From Oxalobacteraceae bacterium AB_14 (GTDB taxonomy: Bacteria > Pseudomonadota > Gammaproteobacteria > Burkholderiales > Burkholderiaceae_D), in contig KB906725.1 of the NCBI GenBank assembly GCA_000381565.1, forward strand, positions 1 to 64,000: a stretch of 64,000 bases of DNA, given 5' to 3'. Shown piece by piece: positions 52,523 through 60,716 of this stretch. The notes below the pieces were generated by a model. It worked only from the letters and a program-made list of their open reading frames with translations, did not search any database and was not told the DNA's origin. A program made the position numbers and the translations under genes. Position 1 is the first letter of the stretch. Each line of letters begins with the position of its first letter.

Positions 52523-53674
52523 CTAAGCGAACAATTCGCCTTGGCGGGGCGGCGCAGCCTGCGCGCCGGCGCCGGGCGGCTCGAGCGTGCTGGCGCGCAC
52601 CCCCAGCAGGCGCAGCCGGCGTTGCAGCGGCACCCGCTTCAGGCACTCGCGCGCCGCGTGCAGGATGCCGGTGGCGTCGGCCACCGGCTGCGGCAGGGTG
52701 ACGTTGCGGCTGACGATCTGGAAATCGTCGAAGCGCAGCTTGATGCTGATGGTGCGGCTGACGTAGCCCTTGCGTTTGAGGTCGTCCGCCAGCCGCGCGC
52801 ACAGCTGGGTCAGGATGCCGGACAGGGTGTCGCGGTCCTGGCGCGCGTGCAGGTCGCGCTCGAAGGTGGTTTCGCGGCTGATCGACTTGCTCTCGGTGCT
52901 GGTGGAAATGGCCCGGTGGTCGACGCCGTGCGCCGCCTCGGCCAGCCAGGCCGCGTAGTGGGCGCCGAAGTGGTCTTGCAGCAGGCCGGCGTCGGCCGCC
53001 GCCAGCTGGCCGATGGTGTCTATGCCCAGCGCCGCCAGCTTCTCGGTGGCCTTGGGGCCGATGCCGTTGATCTTGCGCACCCCCAGCGGCCAGATGCGCT
53101 CCGGGATGTCGTCGTAGCCGAGGATGGTCAGGCCGTCGGGCTTTTCCAGGTCCGAGCAGATCTTCGACAACAGCTTGTTGGGCGTCACGCCGATCGAGCA
53201 AGACAGCCCGGTGGCGTCGCGCACGGCCTGCTTGATGCGCTGCGCCAGCGCGCGCGTCTCGCCTTCGACATGGGTCAGGTCGATATAGATTTCATCGATG
53301 CCGCGGTCCTCGAAGTCCGGCGCGATGGCGGCCACGGCGTTCTTGAACAGCCGCGAGCAATGGCGGTAGGCGTCGAAATTGACCGGCAACAGGATCGCGT
53401 CCGGCGCCAGCTTGGCCGCCTTCATCATGCCCATGGCCGAGCCGACGCCGAGCGCGCGCGCCTCGTAGGTGGCGGTGGTGATCACGCCGCGCCCCACGTA
53501 GTCGCGCAGGCGGGAAAAAGTATGGCTGCCGTCGGCCTGCGCCACCGGCTGGGCGTCGCGGCCGCCGCCGATGACCACCGGCAGGCCGCGCAACTCGGGA
53601 TAGCGCAACAGCTCGACGGACGCATAAAACGCGTCCATGTCGAGGTGGGCAATGCGGCGCTGGGCTTCAGCCAT
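52523..53674 (-). CDS. dinB: DNA polymerase IV (Y family)
   Basis: A 383-residue translesion polymerase: AHLDMDAFYASVELLRYPE at the start supplies the first metal ligand, and GIDEIYIDLTHVEG the catalytic Asp-Glu pair. Further features are CSIGVTPNKLLSKICSDLEK and helix-hairpin-helix INGIGPKATEKL, with a little-finger domain to the C-terminus ending RQGELFA, which resembles a beta-clamp binding peptide. I use the ATG at 53674; a frame open 16 codons upstream would run through the LexA box 17 bases before the start. Confidence 0.97.
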   Translation of the reverse strand: MAEAQRRIAHLDMDAFYASVELLRYPELRGLPVVIGGGRDAQPVAQADGSHTFSRLRDYVGRGVITTATYEARALGVGSAMGMMKAAKLAPDAILLPVNFDAYRHCSRLFKNAVAAIAPDFEDRGIDEIYIDLTHVEGETRALAQRIKQAVRDATGLSCSIGVTPNKLLSKICSDLEKPDGLTILGYDDIPERIWPLGVRKINGIGPKATEKLAALGIDTIGQLAAADAGLLQDHFGAHYAAWLAEAAHGVDHRAISTSTESKSISRETTFERDLHARQDRDTLSGILTQLCARLADDLKRKGYVSRTISIKLRFDDFQIVSRNVTLPQPVADATGILHAARECLKRVPLQRRLRLLGVRASTLEPPGAGAQAAPPRQGELFA

Positions 53675-53690
53675 GGTGCGGGTAAAATTA

Positions 53691-53706
53691 CTGTGAATAC
53701 ATACAG
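53691..53706. promoter_or_regulatory. LexA (SOS) box in front of dinB
   Basis: CTG-TGAATACATA-CAG, embedded in TACTG...CAGTA, fits CTG-N10-CAG. It lies 17 bases upstream of the dinB start codon, so LexA would block initiation. The divergent solute-binding-protein gene starts 91 bases away and might be affected as well. Confidence 0.85.
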
Positions 53707-53796
53707 TATCCACGGAAATCATCGCCGCCGCAAGAGCCCACCTTTTGCCCGGGCCCGGTGTTACACTTTAGAAACTGTCCGTTTCCCCTGGCCAAC

Positions 53797-54630
53797 ATGC
53801 CCCATCGCCTGCGCACCGTCTTGCTGTGTCTGCTGCTGTCCGCCGCGTCCGCGGCCCGGGCGGCGGACGGCGCTTGCGCGCCGGCGCGGGTCGGCCTGAG
53901 CGACCTCGGCTACTCGTCCTACCGCGACGGCGCCGCCATCCGCGGCATCACGGCCGACGTGCTGGAAGCGGTGCGCCAGCGCAGCGGCTGCGCCTTCCAG
54001 CTGGAGTGGTATCCGCACGGCCGGCTGTATGCGCAATTCTTCAACGGCCAGCTGGACCTGACCGGCGCCTCGCTGCGCACCGCCGAGCGCGACCGCCATG
54101 GCGTGTGGCTGCCCTACACCTACACCCGTTTCGAGCTGCTGCTGCTCAACAAGAACGCCGGCAAGTTCCGCAGCCTGCAGGACTTCGTCGAGCACAGCAC
54201 GGCGCGCCTGAACGTCACGCGCGGCATCTCCTACTCCGCCGCGACGATGGTGCAGCTGGAGCGGCTGCAGAAGCTGGGGCGGCTGGAATACGTCAACGAC
54301 TACGGCGTGGTGTTCCGCAAGATCCTGGCCGGGCGGGCCGAGGGCACCTTGGCGCCGCCGGCCATCCACGTGCTGCACCAGCGCCAGTTCCACATGCTCG
54401 GCAAGATGAGCGCCATCCCGTTCGCCGAATCGCCGCGCGCGCTGGTGGGCGTGTATGTGTCGAAGCGGGTGGCGGCGCCGGTGCGGCGCCGCTATGTCGA
54501 GGCGCTGCGCGCCGTCGTCGGCGACGGCAGCGTGCGGAAGATCTACGGGCGCTATCTGGGCGAGGAGATCGCCCGCCAGGTCTTCAGCGGCGGCGTGCGC
54601 GAGATCCTGGACGCGCTGCCGGACAGCTAG
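53797..54630 (+). CDS. Periplasmic solute-binding protein (SBP_bac_3 family)
   Basis: A 277-residue exported protein with signal MPHRLRTVLLCLLLSAASAARA. The mature part has RVGLSDLGYSSYRDGAAIRG, ADVLEAVRQRSGCAFQLEWY and GRLYAQFFNGQLDLTGASLR, the usual opening of family-3 binding proteins, and ends AREILDALPDS-like. It likely binds an amino-acid-like ligand, either for a transporter elsewhere or as a signalling sensor, because no ABC permease is adjacent. A start 13 codons upstream is possible but would precede the signal peptide by non-typical residues. This is the only intact one of three such genes in the window. Confidence 0.87.
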   Translation: MPHRLRTVLLCLLLSAASAARAADGACAPARVGLSDLGYSSYRDGAAIRGITADVLEAVRQRSGCAFQLEWYPHGRLYAQFFNGQLDLTGASLRTAERDRHGVWLPYTYTRFELLLLNKNAGKFRSLQDFVEHSTARLNVTRGISYSAATMVQLERLQKLGRLEYVNDYGVVFRKILAGRAEGTLAPPAIHVLHQRQFHMLGKMSAIPFAESPRALVGVYVSKRVAAPVRRRYVEALRAVVGDGSVRKIYGRYLGEEIARQVFSGGVREILDALPDS

Positions 54631-54636
54631 CGGCGC

Positions 54637-55813
54637 TCATGTCCCCGGTGTTCGCCGCGCCACCACCAGCAGCGCGCCGGCCACCAGGCTGGCGGCCAGC
54701 AGATAGATGCCGTTGGCGGTGCTGCCGGTGGCGTCCTTGATGGCGCCGACCAGGTAGGGACTGGCGAAGCCGGCCAGGTTGCCAACCGAGTTGATCAGCG
54801 CGATCCCGGCCGCCGCCGCCGCGCCGCCCAGCAGCGCGGCCGGCAGGCTCCAGAAGATCGGAAAGGTGGAGAGGATGCCGGCCGTGGCCACGCTCAGCGC
54901 AGCCATGGCGACGACGGTGTTGTCGCTGTAGACGGTGGCCACCACCAGGCCCAGCGCGCCGGCCACGGCGGCGGCCGCCGCGTGCCAGCGCCGCTCGCCG
55001 CGTACGGGATCGCCGTCAGCAGGCCGATATCGAACACGTCCTTGACGCCGCTGTTCTTGATCAACTGCGGCAGCCAGAAGCTGACGCCGTACAAGCCCAT
55101 CACGAACAGGAAGTACACCAGCGCCAGCGGCAGGCGCTGTTGATGCTGGCCGTCTTCGACGATGGCGCGTTCCAGTTGCTGCTTGTCGTCCTCGCTGAGC
55201 CAGCGGGCGCTGCGGATGCCGTCGTCCAGGTAGAACAGCGTCCAGCTCCCGATCCGCACCGACGGCAAGCCCTCCAGCAGGAACAGCCATTGCCAGCCGC
55301 TGAGGCCATACAGGCCGGCGAAGGTTTTCATGATCCAGCCCGACAGCGGCCCGCCGACCACGCCGGCCACCGCCACCCCGCTCATGAACAGCGCCACCAT
55401 GCGCGCGCGGCGGTGGGCCGGATACCAGTAGGTCAGATACAGGATGATGCCGGGGAGCCGAGCAGGAAGCGCAGCAGATAAAACGTCGCCACGCTGTTGG
55501 CCAGCATCGGCGCCGACGAGATCACGCCCCAGCTGATCATGATGCGGGCGATCCAGATGCGGGCGCCGGTGCGCGTCATCAGCAGGTTGGACGGCACCTC
55601 GAACAGGAAGTAGCCGATGAAGAAGATGCCGGCGCCGGCGCCGTACACGGTGTCGGAAAAGCGCAGCTCGGCCAGCATCTGCAATTTGGCGACGCCGAAG
55701 TTGACCCGGTCCAGGTAGGCGGCCACGTAGCACAGGAACAGGAAAGGCATCAGCCGCCAGCTGACGCGGCGGTACAGGGCGTCGAGCCCGGCGTCGGAAA
55801 TAGTTGTTTTCAT
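54637..55813 (-). pseudogene. MFS transporter gene disrupted by two deletions/frameshifts
   Basis: The reading frame is broken twice. Frame 1 (55813-55445) encodes MKTTISDAGLDALYRRV and a normal MFS start (FLCYVAAYLDRVNFGVAKLQ, GYFLFEVPSNLLMTRTGAR), stopping at LLRFLLG. The sequence resumes in another frame at PGIILYLTYWYPAHRRARM, lacking about seven residues normally found there, and runs to AIPYAA near 55010. The third piece (GERRWHAAAAAVAGALGL and onward to VVARRTPGT, ending 54637) is again in another frame with 15 or so residues missing. The pieces together match an anion:cation symporter (phthalate permease-type MFS). Either pseudogenisation or local assembly collapse in GC-rich DNA. Confidence 0.75.
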
Positions 55814-55872
55814 TTGCTTATTTTGCAATACAATTCACGGCCAGAGTACAGCCCCGTAGCCCTACCACCGCC

Positions 55873-57987
55873 ATGATACGCATCCTGCCCATCCTGCTCG
55901 CTTTGCCCGCCCTGCTGGCCTACGCCGATCCCGCCACGCCGCCGGTCGCGGCCACGAAGCCGTGGAGCCAACGCTACCACGGCCAGGCGCTGGCCGACGA
56001 ATACCACTGGCTGCAAGACCGCAACGACCCGGCCGTGCTGGCCTACCTGAAGGCCGAGAACGCCCACACCGAAGCCGTCGCCGCCGCCTTCGCGCCGCTG
56101 GCCAAACGGCTGGCGACCCAGATGCGCGAGCGCACCAGCGCCAGCGACCTGACGGTGCCGTCGCGCCAGGGCGGGTTCTACTACTACAGCCGCAGCAGCG
56201 CCGGCCAGCAATACCCGCTCAATTGCCGCCGCCGCGCGGCGGCCGATGGCAGCTACGACGCCACCGCGCCGGAGCAGATCCTGCTGGACCAGAACCGCCT
56301 GGCGCGCGGCAAGAAATTCTTCGCGCTGGAAGGACTGCTGCCCAGTCCCGACGGCACGCTGCTGGCCTACCGCGCCGACACCAGCGGCCAGCACCAGTTC
56401 CAGCTGCACATCAAGGACTTGCGCAGCGGCCGCGAGCTGCCGCTGCGCGTGGCGCGCGTGACGTCGATGGAATGGGCCGCCGACAACCTCACCATCCTGC
56501 TGACCCAGGCCGATCCCGTCACGCTGCGTCCCGACCGCCTGCTGCGGGTGTCGACGGCGGGCGGCAAGCCGGTGCAAGTCTATCGCGAACGCGACGGCAA
56601 CTTCCTGCTCGGCGTGGGCCGCACGCACGACGGCCGCTATCTCGAACTGATGGCCCTCAGCTCCGACACCAGCGACACCTGGCTGCTGCCGCGCGACCGG
56701 CCCGACGTCGCGCTGCGCCTGCTGATGCCGCGCACGCCGGGCCACCGCTACAACGCGGAAACGCACGGCGACCGGCTGTACCTGCTGACCAACCGCGACG
56801 CGCCCAACTTCCGCGTGGTCAGCGCGCCGCTGGCCGCGCCACAGGACTGGACCGAGGTGGCGCGGCCCGACGCCGGCACGCTGATCGAATCGATGGACGT
56901 GTATCGCGACTTCCTCGTGCTCAACGAGCGCACGAACGCGCTGAGCCGCCCGCGCATCTACAGCTTTGCCAGCGGCCAGTGGCGCAGCGTGCAGTTCGAC
57001 GACGAGGTCTACCTGGCCCAGGCCAACACCGAGCAGGCCGGCGTGGCCGGCTACGACGACGCCAGCTACCGGCTGCAATACCAGTCGCCGGTCACGCCGC
57101 CGATGGTGCTCGAGATCGACATGGCCAGCGGCGCGCGCACCGTCGTCAAGCGCCAGCCGCTGGCCGGCGTCGACCTCGGGCGCTTTGCCACGCGCCGCAT
57201 CTGGGTCAGCGCGCGCGACGGCGCCAGGGTGCCGGTGTGGCTGGCCTACCGCAAGGACGTCAAGCTCGACGGCAGCGCGCCGCTGCTGCTGTACGGCTAC
57301 GGCGGCTGGGGCTTCCCCAGCGAGGCCAGCTTCAGCCTCGGCCGCCTGAGCCTGATGGAGCGCGGCGTCATCTACGCCGAGGCGCAGATCCGCGGCGGCA
57401 ACGACCTGGGCGAGCCATGGCACGACGACGGCAAGCTGATGAAGCGCAAGAATGTGTTCAACGATTTCATCGACAGCGCCGAACACCTGGTGCGCGAAGG
57501 CTACACGCGGGCGGACCGGCTCATCGCCGAGGGCGGCAGTTTCGGCGGCATGGTGATGGGGGTGGTGGCCAACGAGCGGCCGGAGCTGTTCCATGCGGTG
57601 CTGGCCGCCGTGCCGCAGGCCGACCTGATCCACGAAATCACCGATCCGACCGCGCCGATGGTCACCTATGAATACCTGGAGTCCGGCGACCCCAGGCAAA
57701 AGGCCGCCTTCGATTACATGATGAGCTACTCGCCGTACGACAACATCAAGCGCCAGGCCTATCCGGCCATGCTGGTGACGGCCGGCTTCCAGGACACGCA
57801 GGCGCAATACTGGCCCGCCGCCAAATACGTGGCGCGGCTGCGCGCCTACAAGACCGACAGCCGGCCGCTGCTGCTCAAGACCGACTTCGGCTCCGGCCAC
57901 TACGGCGCCTCCGGGCGCTACGACGCCATCGACGGCAGGGCGTTCGAACTGGCCTGGATGCTGGCGCAATGGGGCATCGCGGAATAA
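55873..57987 (+). CDS. Prolyl oligopeptidase family protein (S9A, oligopeptidase B-like)
   Basis: A 704-residue exported serine peptidase with signal MIRILPILLALPALLAYA. The N-terminal propeller begins KPWSQRYHGQALADEYHWLQ, and the C-terminal alpha/beta hydrolase has LLLYGYGGWGFP, RGGNDLGEPWHDDGK and the nucleophile EGGSFGGMVMG (GGSFGG, where the family usually has GGSNGG). The Asp (GFQDTQAQYWPAAK) and His (DFGSGHYGASGRYD) of the triad are present. It should cut short peptides after Pro or basic residues in the periplasm. The ATG at 55873 gives a clean signal peptide. It diverges from the broken MFS gene. Confidence 0.93.
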   Translation: MIRILPILLALPALLAYADPATPPVAATKPWSQRYHGQALADEYHWLQDRNDPAVLAYLKAENAHTEAVAAAFAPLAKRLATQMRERTSASDLTVPSRQGGFYYYSRSSAGQQYPLNCRRRAAADGSYDATAPEQILLDQNRLARGKKFFALEGLLPSPDGTLLAYRADTSGQHQFQLHIKDLRSGRELPLRVARVTSMEWAADNLTILLTQADPVTLRPDRLLRVSTAGGKPVQVYRERDGNFLLGVGRTHDGRYLELMALSSDTSDTWLLPRDRPDVALRLLMPRTPGHRYNAETHGDRLYLLTNRDAPNFRVVSAPLAAPQDWTEVARPDAGTLIESMDVYRDFLVLNERTNALSRPRIYSFASGQWRSVQFDDEVYLAQANTEQAGVAGYDDASYRLQYQSPVTPPMVLEIDMASGARTVVKRQPLAGVDLGRFATRRIWVSARDGARVPVWLAYRKDVKLDGSAPLLLYGYGGWGFPSEASFSLGRLSLMERGVIYAEAQIRGGNDLGEPWHDDGKLMKRKNVFNDFIDSAEHLVREGYTRADRLIAEGGSFGGMVMGVVANERPELFHAVLAAVPQADLIHEITDPTAPMVTYEYLESGDPRQKAAFDYMMSYSPYDNIKRQAYPAMLVTAGFQDTQAQYWPAAKYVARLRAYKTDSRPLLLKTDFGSGHYGASGRYDAIDGRAFELAWMLAQWGIAE

Positions 57988-58012
57988 TTTTCTGAATTAT
58001 TTTCAAAAACCC

Positions 58013-58042
58013 TTGCGGAACGGATAAACCAGCTTGTAGAAT
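58013..58042 (+). promoter_or_regulatory. Likely sigma-70 promoter of the tRNA pair
   Basis: TTGCGG (-35), 18-base spacer, TAGAAT (-10), followed by ACGGCC. It ends 55 bases before tRNA-Val and immediately follows the oligopeptidase gene. Confidence 0.6.
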
Positions 58043-58097
58043 ACGGCCTCGTTCAGCAGTTGTGACAAAGTAGTGAAGCAAAGCTGATATGTTTTCT

Positions 58098-58173
58098 GGG
58101 TGCTTAGCTCAGTTGGTAGAGCGGCGCCCTTACAAGGCGTAGGTCGGGAGTTCGACCCTCTCAGCACCCACCA
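58098..58173 (+). tRNA. tRNA-Val (anticodon TAC)
   Basis: 76 bases including encoded CCA. Acceptor GGGTGCT / AGCACCC pairs fully; D-loop has AGCTCAGTTGGTAGAGC; anticodon stem GGCGCCC-TTACAA-GGCGT gives anticodon TAC; the T-arm is GGGAGTTCGACCCTC. Co-transcribed with tRNA-Asp 24 bases on. Confidence 0.95.
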
Positions 58174-58196
58174 GGAAAACAGAGAAAACGAAATTT

Positions 58197-58273
58197 GGAG
58201 CGGTAGTTCAGTTGGTTAGAATACCGGCCTGTCACGCCGGGGGTCGCGGGTTCGAGTCCCGTCCGCTCCGCCA
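58197..58273 (+). tRNA. tRNA-Asp (anticodon GTC)
   Basis: 77 bases including encoded CCA. Acceptor GGAGCGG / CCGCTCC, D-arm TAGTTCAGTTGGTTAGA, anticodon CCTGTCACG (GTC), T-arm CGCGGGTTCGAGTCCCG. Followed by a terminator hairpin. Confidence 0.96.
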
Positions 58274-58280
58274 AATTCCT

Positions 58281-58308
58281 TTAAGGGCCCGATTCGTCGG
58301 GCCCTTAA
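58281..58308 (+). terminator. Hairpin terminator after the tRNA genes
   Basis: A perfect 12-bp stem TTAAGGGCCCGA / TCGGGCCCTTAA with a TTCG tetraloop, followed by TCATTTC. The T-tract is short, but the stem is very stable. Confidence 0.75.
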
Positions 58309-58320
58309 TCATTTCTGCGC

Positions 58321-58372
58321 CGCTTAATGTTCGCGCTTAATGTTCGCGCTTAATGTTCGCGCTTAACCTTCG
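58321..58372. repeat. 13-bp tandem repeat, 3 perfect copies plus 1 degenerate
   Basis: Unit CGCTTAATGTTCG is repeated at 58321, 58334 and 58347; the fourth (58360) reads CGCTTAACCTTCG. It lies between the tRNA terminator and an ABC transporter gene. Origin and role unknown. Confidence 0.85.
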
Positions 58373-58412
58373 ATTAAGCTCAGGCTTGCGCAGCGGGTGT
58401 TATTCTCCCGGC

Positions 58413-59561
58413 ATGATGCTCTCCGCGACGACTTTCTCTCCCTATCTGCGTTTCCGCCTCCGCATGGCGCACCAGGCGATGCTGCAGTTCGTCGCCAGCC
58501 TCACCACTTCGCTGGAATACATACTGCTCGGTTTCGGCCAGGTGCTGGTGGGGCTGGTCGCCTGCCTGGCCCTGCCCGGCTTGTTCGCGGCGACGCGGCC
58601 GTGGCCGCAGGCGCTGGGCCTGTTCGCCGGCCAGGCGCTGATCGCCAGCGCGCCGGTCTGGCTGCTGCGCAAACGGCTGCTGCCGGCACAGGCGCTGCTG
58701 TGGTGCCGTCCGCTGCCGATTCCGGCCAGCCTGCAATGGCGCGCCAATATCGCCGTGGCCGGCATGGTCATCGTTCCATTGAGCATGGCCTACGCAATTT
58801 CCACCACCATCTGGCTGGTTCAATGGCCGGACTGGCTGCGGCCGGTGGTGCCGCAGGCGCTGCTGCTGACCATGGGCTCGCTGCTGCTGGGCTGGATCGT
58901 CTCGACCTTGGTGCTGGCGCGGCGCGGCCGCATGCCGGCCGCCGCCAGGCTCCGTCCCGACCGTCCCGCGCCCGGCCCGTATGTGCCGGCGTCGCCGCGC
59001 CCGGCCGCCAACGCCGGCGTGCCGGCGCGGCGCGCGCTATACCACTGGCGCCAGCTGTTCTGGCTGCCGTTCTGGCGGGCCGAGAACGTGGTCGGCCTCC
59101 AGCAGACCGTGCTGCTGCTGGGCGCCGCGCTGGGCGTCGCCGCGTGGCTGTGGCATCCGCCCGTGGTGCCGCCGGCGCTGCTGGGCTTCAACGCCGCGCT
59201 CCTGCTGATGCTGCTGACCGACCGCGGCGACAAGGCCGTCACCGAACAGATCGCCCTGCTGCGCCCGGTCGCGGCGGCATGGCCGCTGCGCATCGAAAAC
59301 CTGTTCCGCTTTGCGCGCGTGTCCACGCTGCTGCCCGGCCTGGCCGTGATGGCCTGGTTCGCGCTGCTGACCCTGGGCCACCTGGGCCGCGCCGGCAGCG
59401 CCGGCTACAGCACCACCGTCGCCGCCGTCTGGCTGTGCTTTGCCGGCGTGGCCCAGCTCGCCGTGGTCGCGCTGCGCCGCCTGAGCGTGCGCGGCCGCGT
59501 CGGGCTGGTCATCAGCGCCATCGTCATCCTGACCGCCATTGGAAGCGAATTATGGAATTGA
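58413..59561 (+). CDS. ABC transporter membrane subunit (unclassified, ABC-2-like)
   Basis: A membrane protein of about 382 residues with ten or so hydrophobic segments (e.g. EYILLGFGQVLVGLVACLAL, GMVIVPLSMAYAISTTIWLV) and a cytoplasmic loop rich in Pro/Arg between residues 180 and 220. It overlaps by ten bases the ATPase gene that follows, so the pair is surely an ABC transporter or exporter. Two adjacent ATGs are possible starts. Substrate unknown; no family name recognised. Confidence 0.8.
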   Translation: MMLSATTFSPYLRFRLRMAHQAMLQFVASLTTSLEYILLGFGQVLVGLVACLALPGLFAATRPWPQALGLFAGQALIASAPVWLLRKRLLPAQALLWCRPLPIPASLQWRANIAVAGMVIVPLSMAYAISTTIWLVQWPDWLRPVVPQALLLTMGSLLLGWIVSTLVLARRGRMPAAARLRPDRPAPGPYVPASPRPAANAGVPARRALYHWRQLFWLPFWRAENVVGLQQTVLLLGAALGVAAWLWHPPVVPPALLGFNAALLLMLLTDRGDKAVTEQIALLRPVAAAWPLRIENLFRFARVSTLLPGLAVMAWFALLTLGHLGRAGSAGYSTTVAAVWLCFAGVAQLAVVALRRLSVRGRVGLVISAIVILTAIGSELWN

Positions 59562-60169
59562 ACCCCGTGCTGCGCATCGACCAGCTCACTTTTGAATTCG
59601 CCAGCCATCCGCTGTTCCGCCGCTACGACCTGCAGCTGGGCGCCGGCATCACCTGGCTGCGCGGCGAGAACGGCGCCGGCAAGACCACGCTGCTCAAGCT
59701 GGCCGGCGGCGCGCTGACGCCGCACGCCGGCGCCATCACGCTCGACGGCCTGGACCTTCAAGCGCAGCCGCTGGCCTACCGCCTGCGGTGCTACTACTGC
59801 GGCGGCGACACGCCGCAACTGCCGTGGTTGACGGTGCGCGAGATCCTCGACCTGCACCTGTCGCTGTATCCCGGCACCGATGCCGCGCTGCTCAACACCG
59901 AGCTGCAAGCGTTCCACCTGCTGCACACGCTGGAGCAGCCGGTCACCACGCTGTCGCTGGGCCAGCACAAGAAGATGCAACTGTCCTTGGCGCTGGCGCT
60001 GCCGGTGCGGCTGCTGCTGATCGACGAGCCGTTCAACGGCCTCGACGCGGAAGCCATGGCCTATCTGCGGCAACAGCTGGCCGCGCCCGAGCGGCTGGCG
60101 CGCCAGTGCATCCTGCTCACCAGCCACCTCGACCCGGGCTTGCCGCTGTCCGCTACCGTGCAACTTTAA
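59552..60169 (+). CDS. ABC transporter ATP-binding protein
   Basis: A 205-residue ATPase with Walker A (LRGENGAGKTTLLKL), a CYYCGGDTPQLPWLTVREIL Q-loop region, a signature resembling LSLGQHKKMQL in place of LSGGQ, and Walker B LLLIDEPFNGLD with the switch His in LLTSHLD. It is shorter than most ABC subunits and has a modified signature, as in CcmA-like exporters. Coupled to the upstream membrane gene. Confidence 0.88.
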   Translation: MELNPVLRIDQLTFEFASHPLFRRYDLQLGAGITWLRGENGAGKTTLLKLAGGALTPHAGAITLDGLDLQAQPLAYRLRCYYCGGDTPQLPWLTVREILDLHLSLYPGTDAALLNTELQAFHLLHTLEQPVTTLSLGQHKKMQLSLALALPVRLLLIDEPFNGLDAEAMAYLRQQLAAPERLARQCILLTSHLDPGLPLSATVQL

Positions 60170-60233
60170 GTTATCATTGGAACGATAAAGCGGCGCCGGC
60201 CGGCCCGCCCACCTTGCCCTGCACGGAGTTCCC

Positions 60234-60716
60234 TTGATCTTTGGTTTCCTCAAATCGCCCGTTCTGTCGCCGCGCGTGCTGCGCCTGAAGGAATCGGCGC
60301 TGTTCGCCACGCTGACCCCGCTCGAACTGAACATCGTCGACGGCCTGATGCACGAGCGCCGCTACCTGGCCGATGAAATCATCTTCGACGAAGGCGAGGA
60401 AGGGCAGGCGCTGTACCTGGTGATGTCGGGCCGGGTGATCATCAGCCGCCAGCTGGGCGCCGGGCGCGAGGTGGTGGCCGAGCTGTCGGCCGGCGCCTTC
60501 TTCGGCGATCTGGCCCTGCTGGACAACACGCCGCGCAACGCACAGACGCGCGCGCTGGACAACTGCGAGCTGGCGGTGTTCTTCCGCGCCGACTTCATGG
60601 GCCTGATGGAAACGGACGCCGTGATCGGCTACAAGATCTCGCTGGCGCTGGCGCGCCACATCGGCGGCCGCCTGCGCGACTGGATGACCGGCAAGCCGCA
60701 GGTCGAGGCCTTATGA
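60234..60716 (+). CDS. Cyclic nucleotide-binding domain protein
   Basis: A 160-residue protein with one cNMP-binding fold (LKESALFATLTPLELNIVDG; EIIFDEGEEGQALYLVMSGR; LSAGAFFGDLALLDNTPRNA) and no helix-turn-helix, so it is not a CRP-type regulator. The phosphate-binding cassette is FGDLALLDNTPRNAQ, near the classical FGE-x-AL-x-x-x-PR-x-A, so ligand binding is plausible. Start is TTG with GGAG five bases upstream. It overlaps the permease gene (ATGA), suggesting a control partner of that membrane protein. Confidence 0.85.
   Translation: MIFGFLKSPVLSPRVLRLKESALFATLTPLELNIVDGLMHERRYLADEIIFDEGEEGQALYLVMSGRVIISRQLGAGREVVAELSAGAFFGDLALLDNTPRNAQTRALDNCELAVFFRADFMGLMETDAVIGYKISLALARHIGGRLRDWMTGKPQVEAL

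Noticed and set aside
58098..58273. tRNA genes as an integration site of a genomic island
   Set aside because: No integrase, no duplicated tRNA 3' end and no mobility gene downstream within the window.
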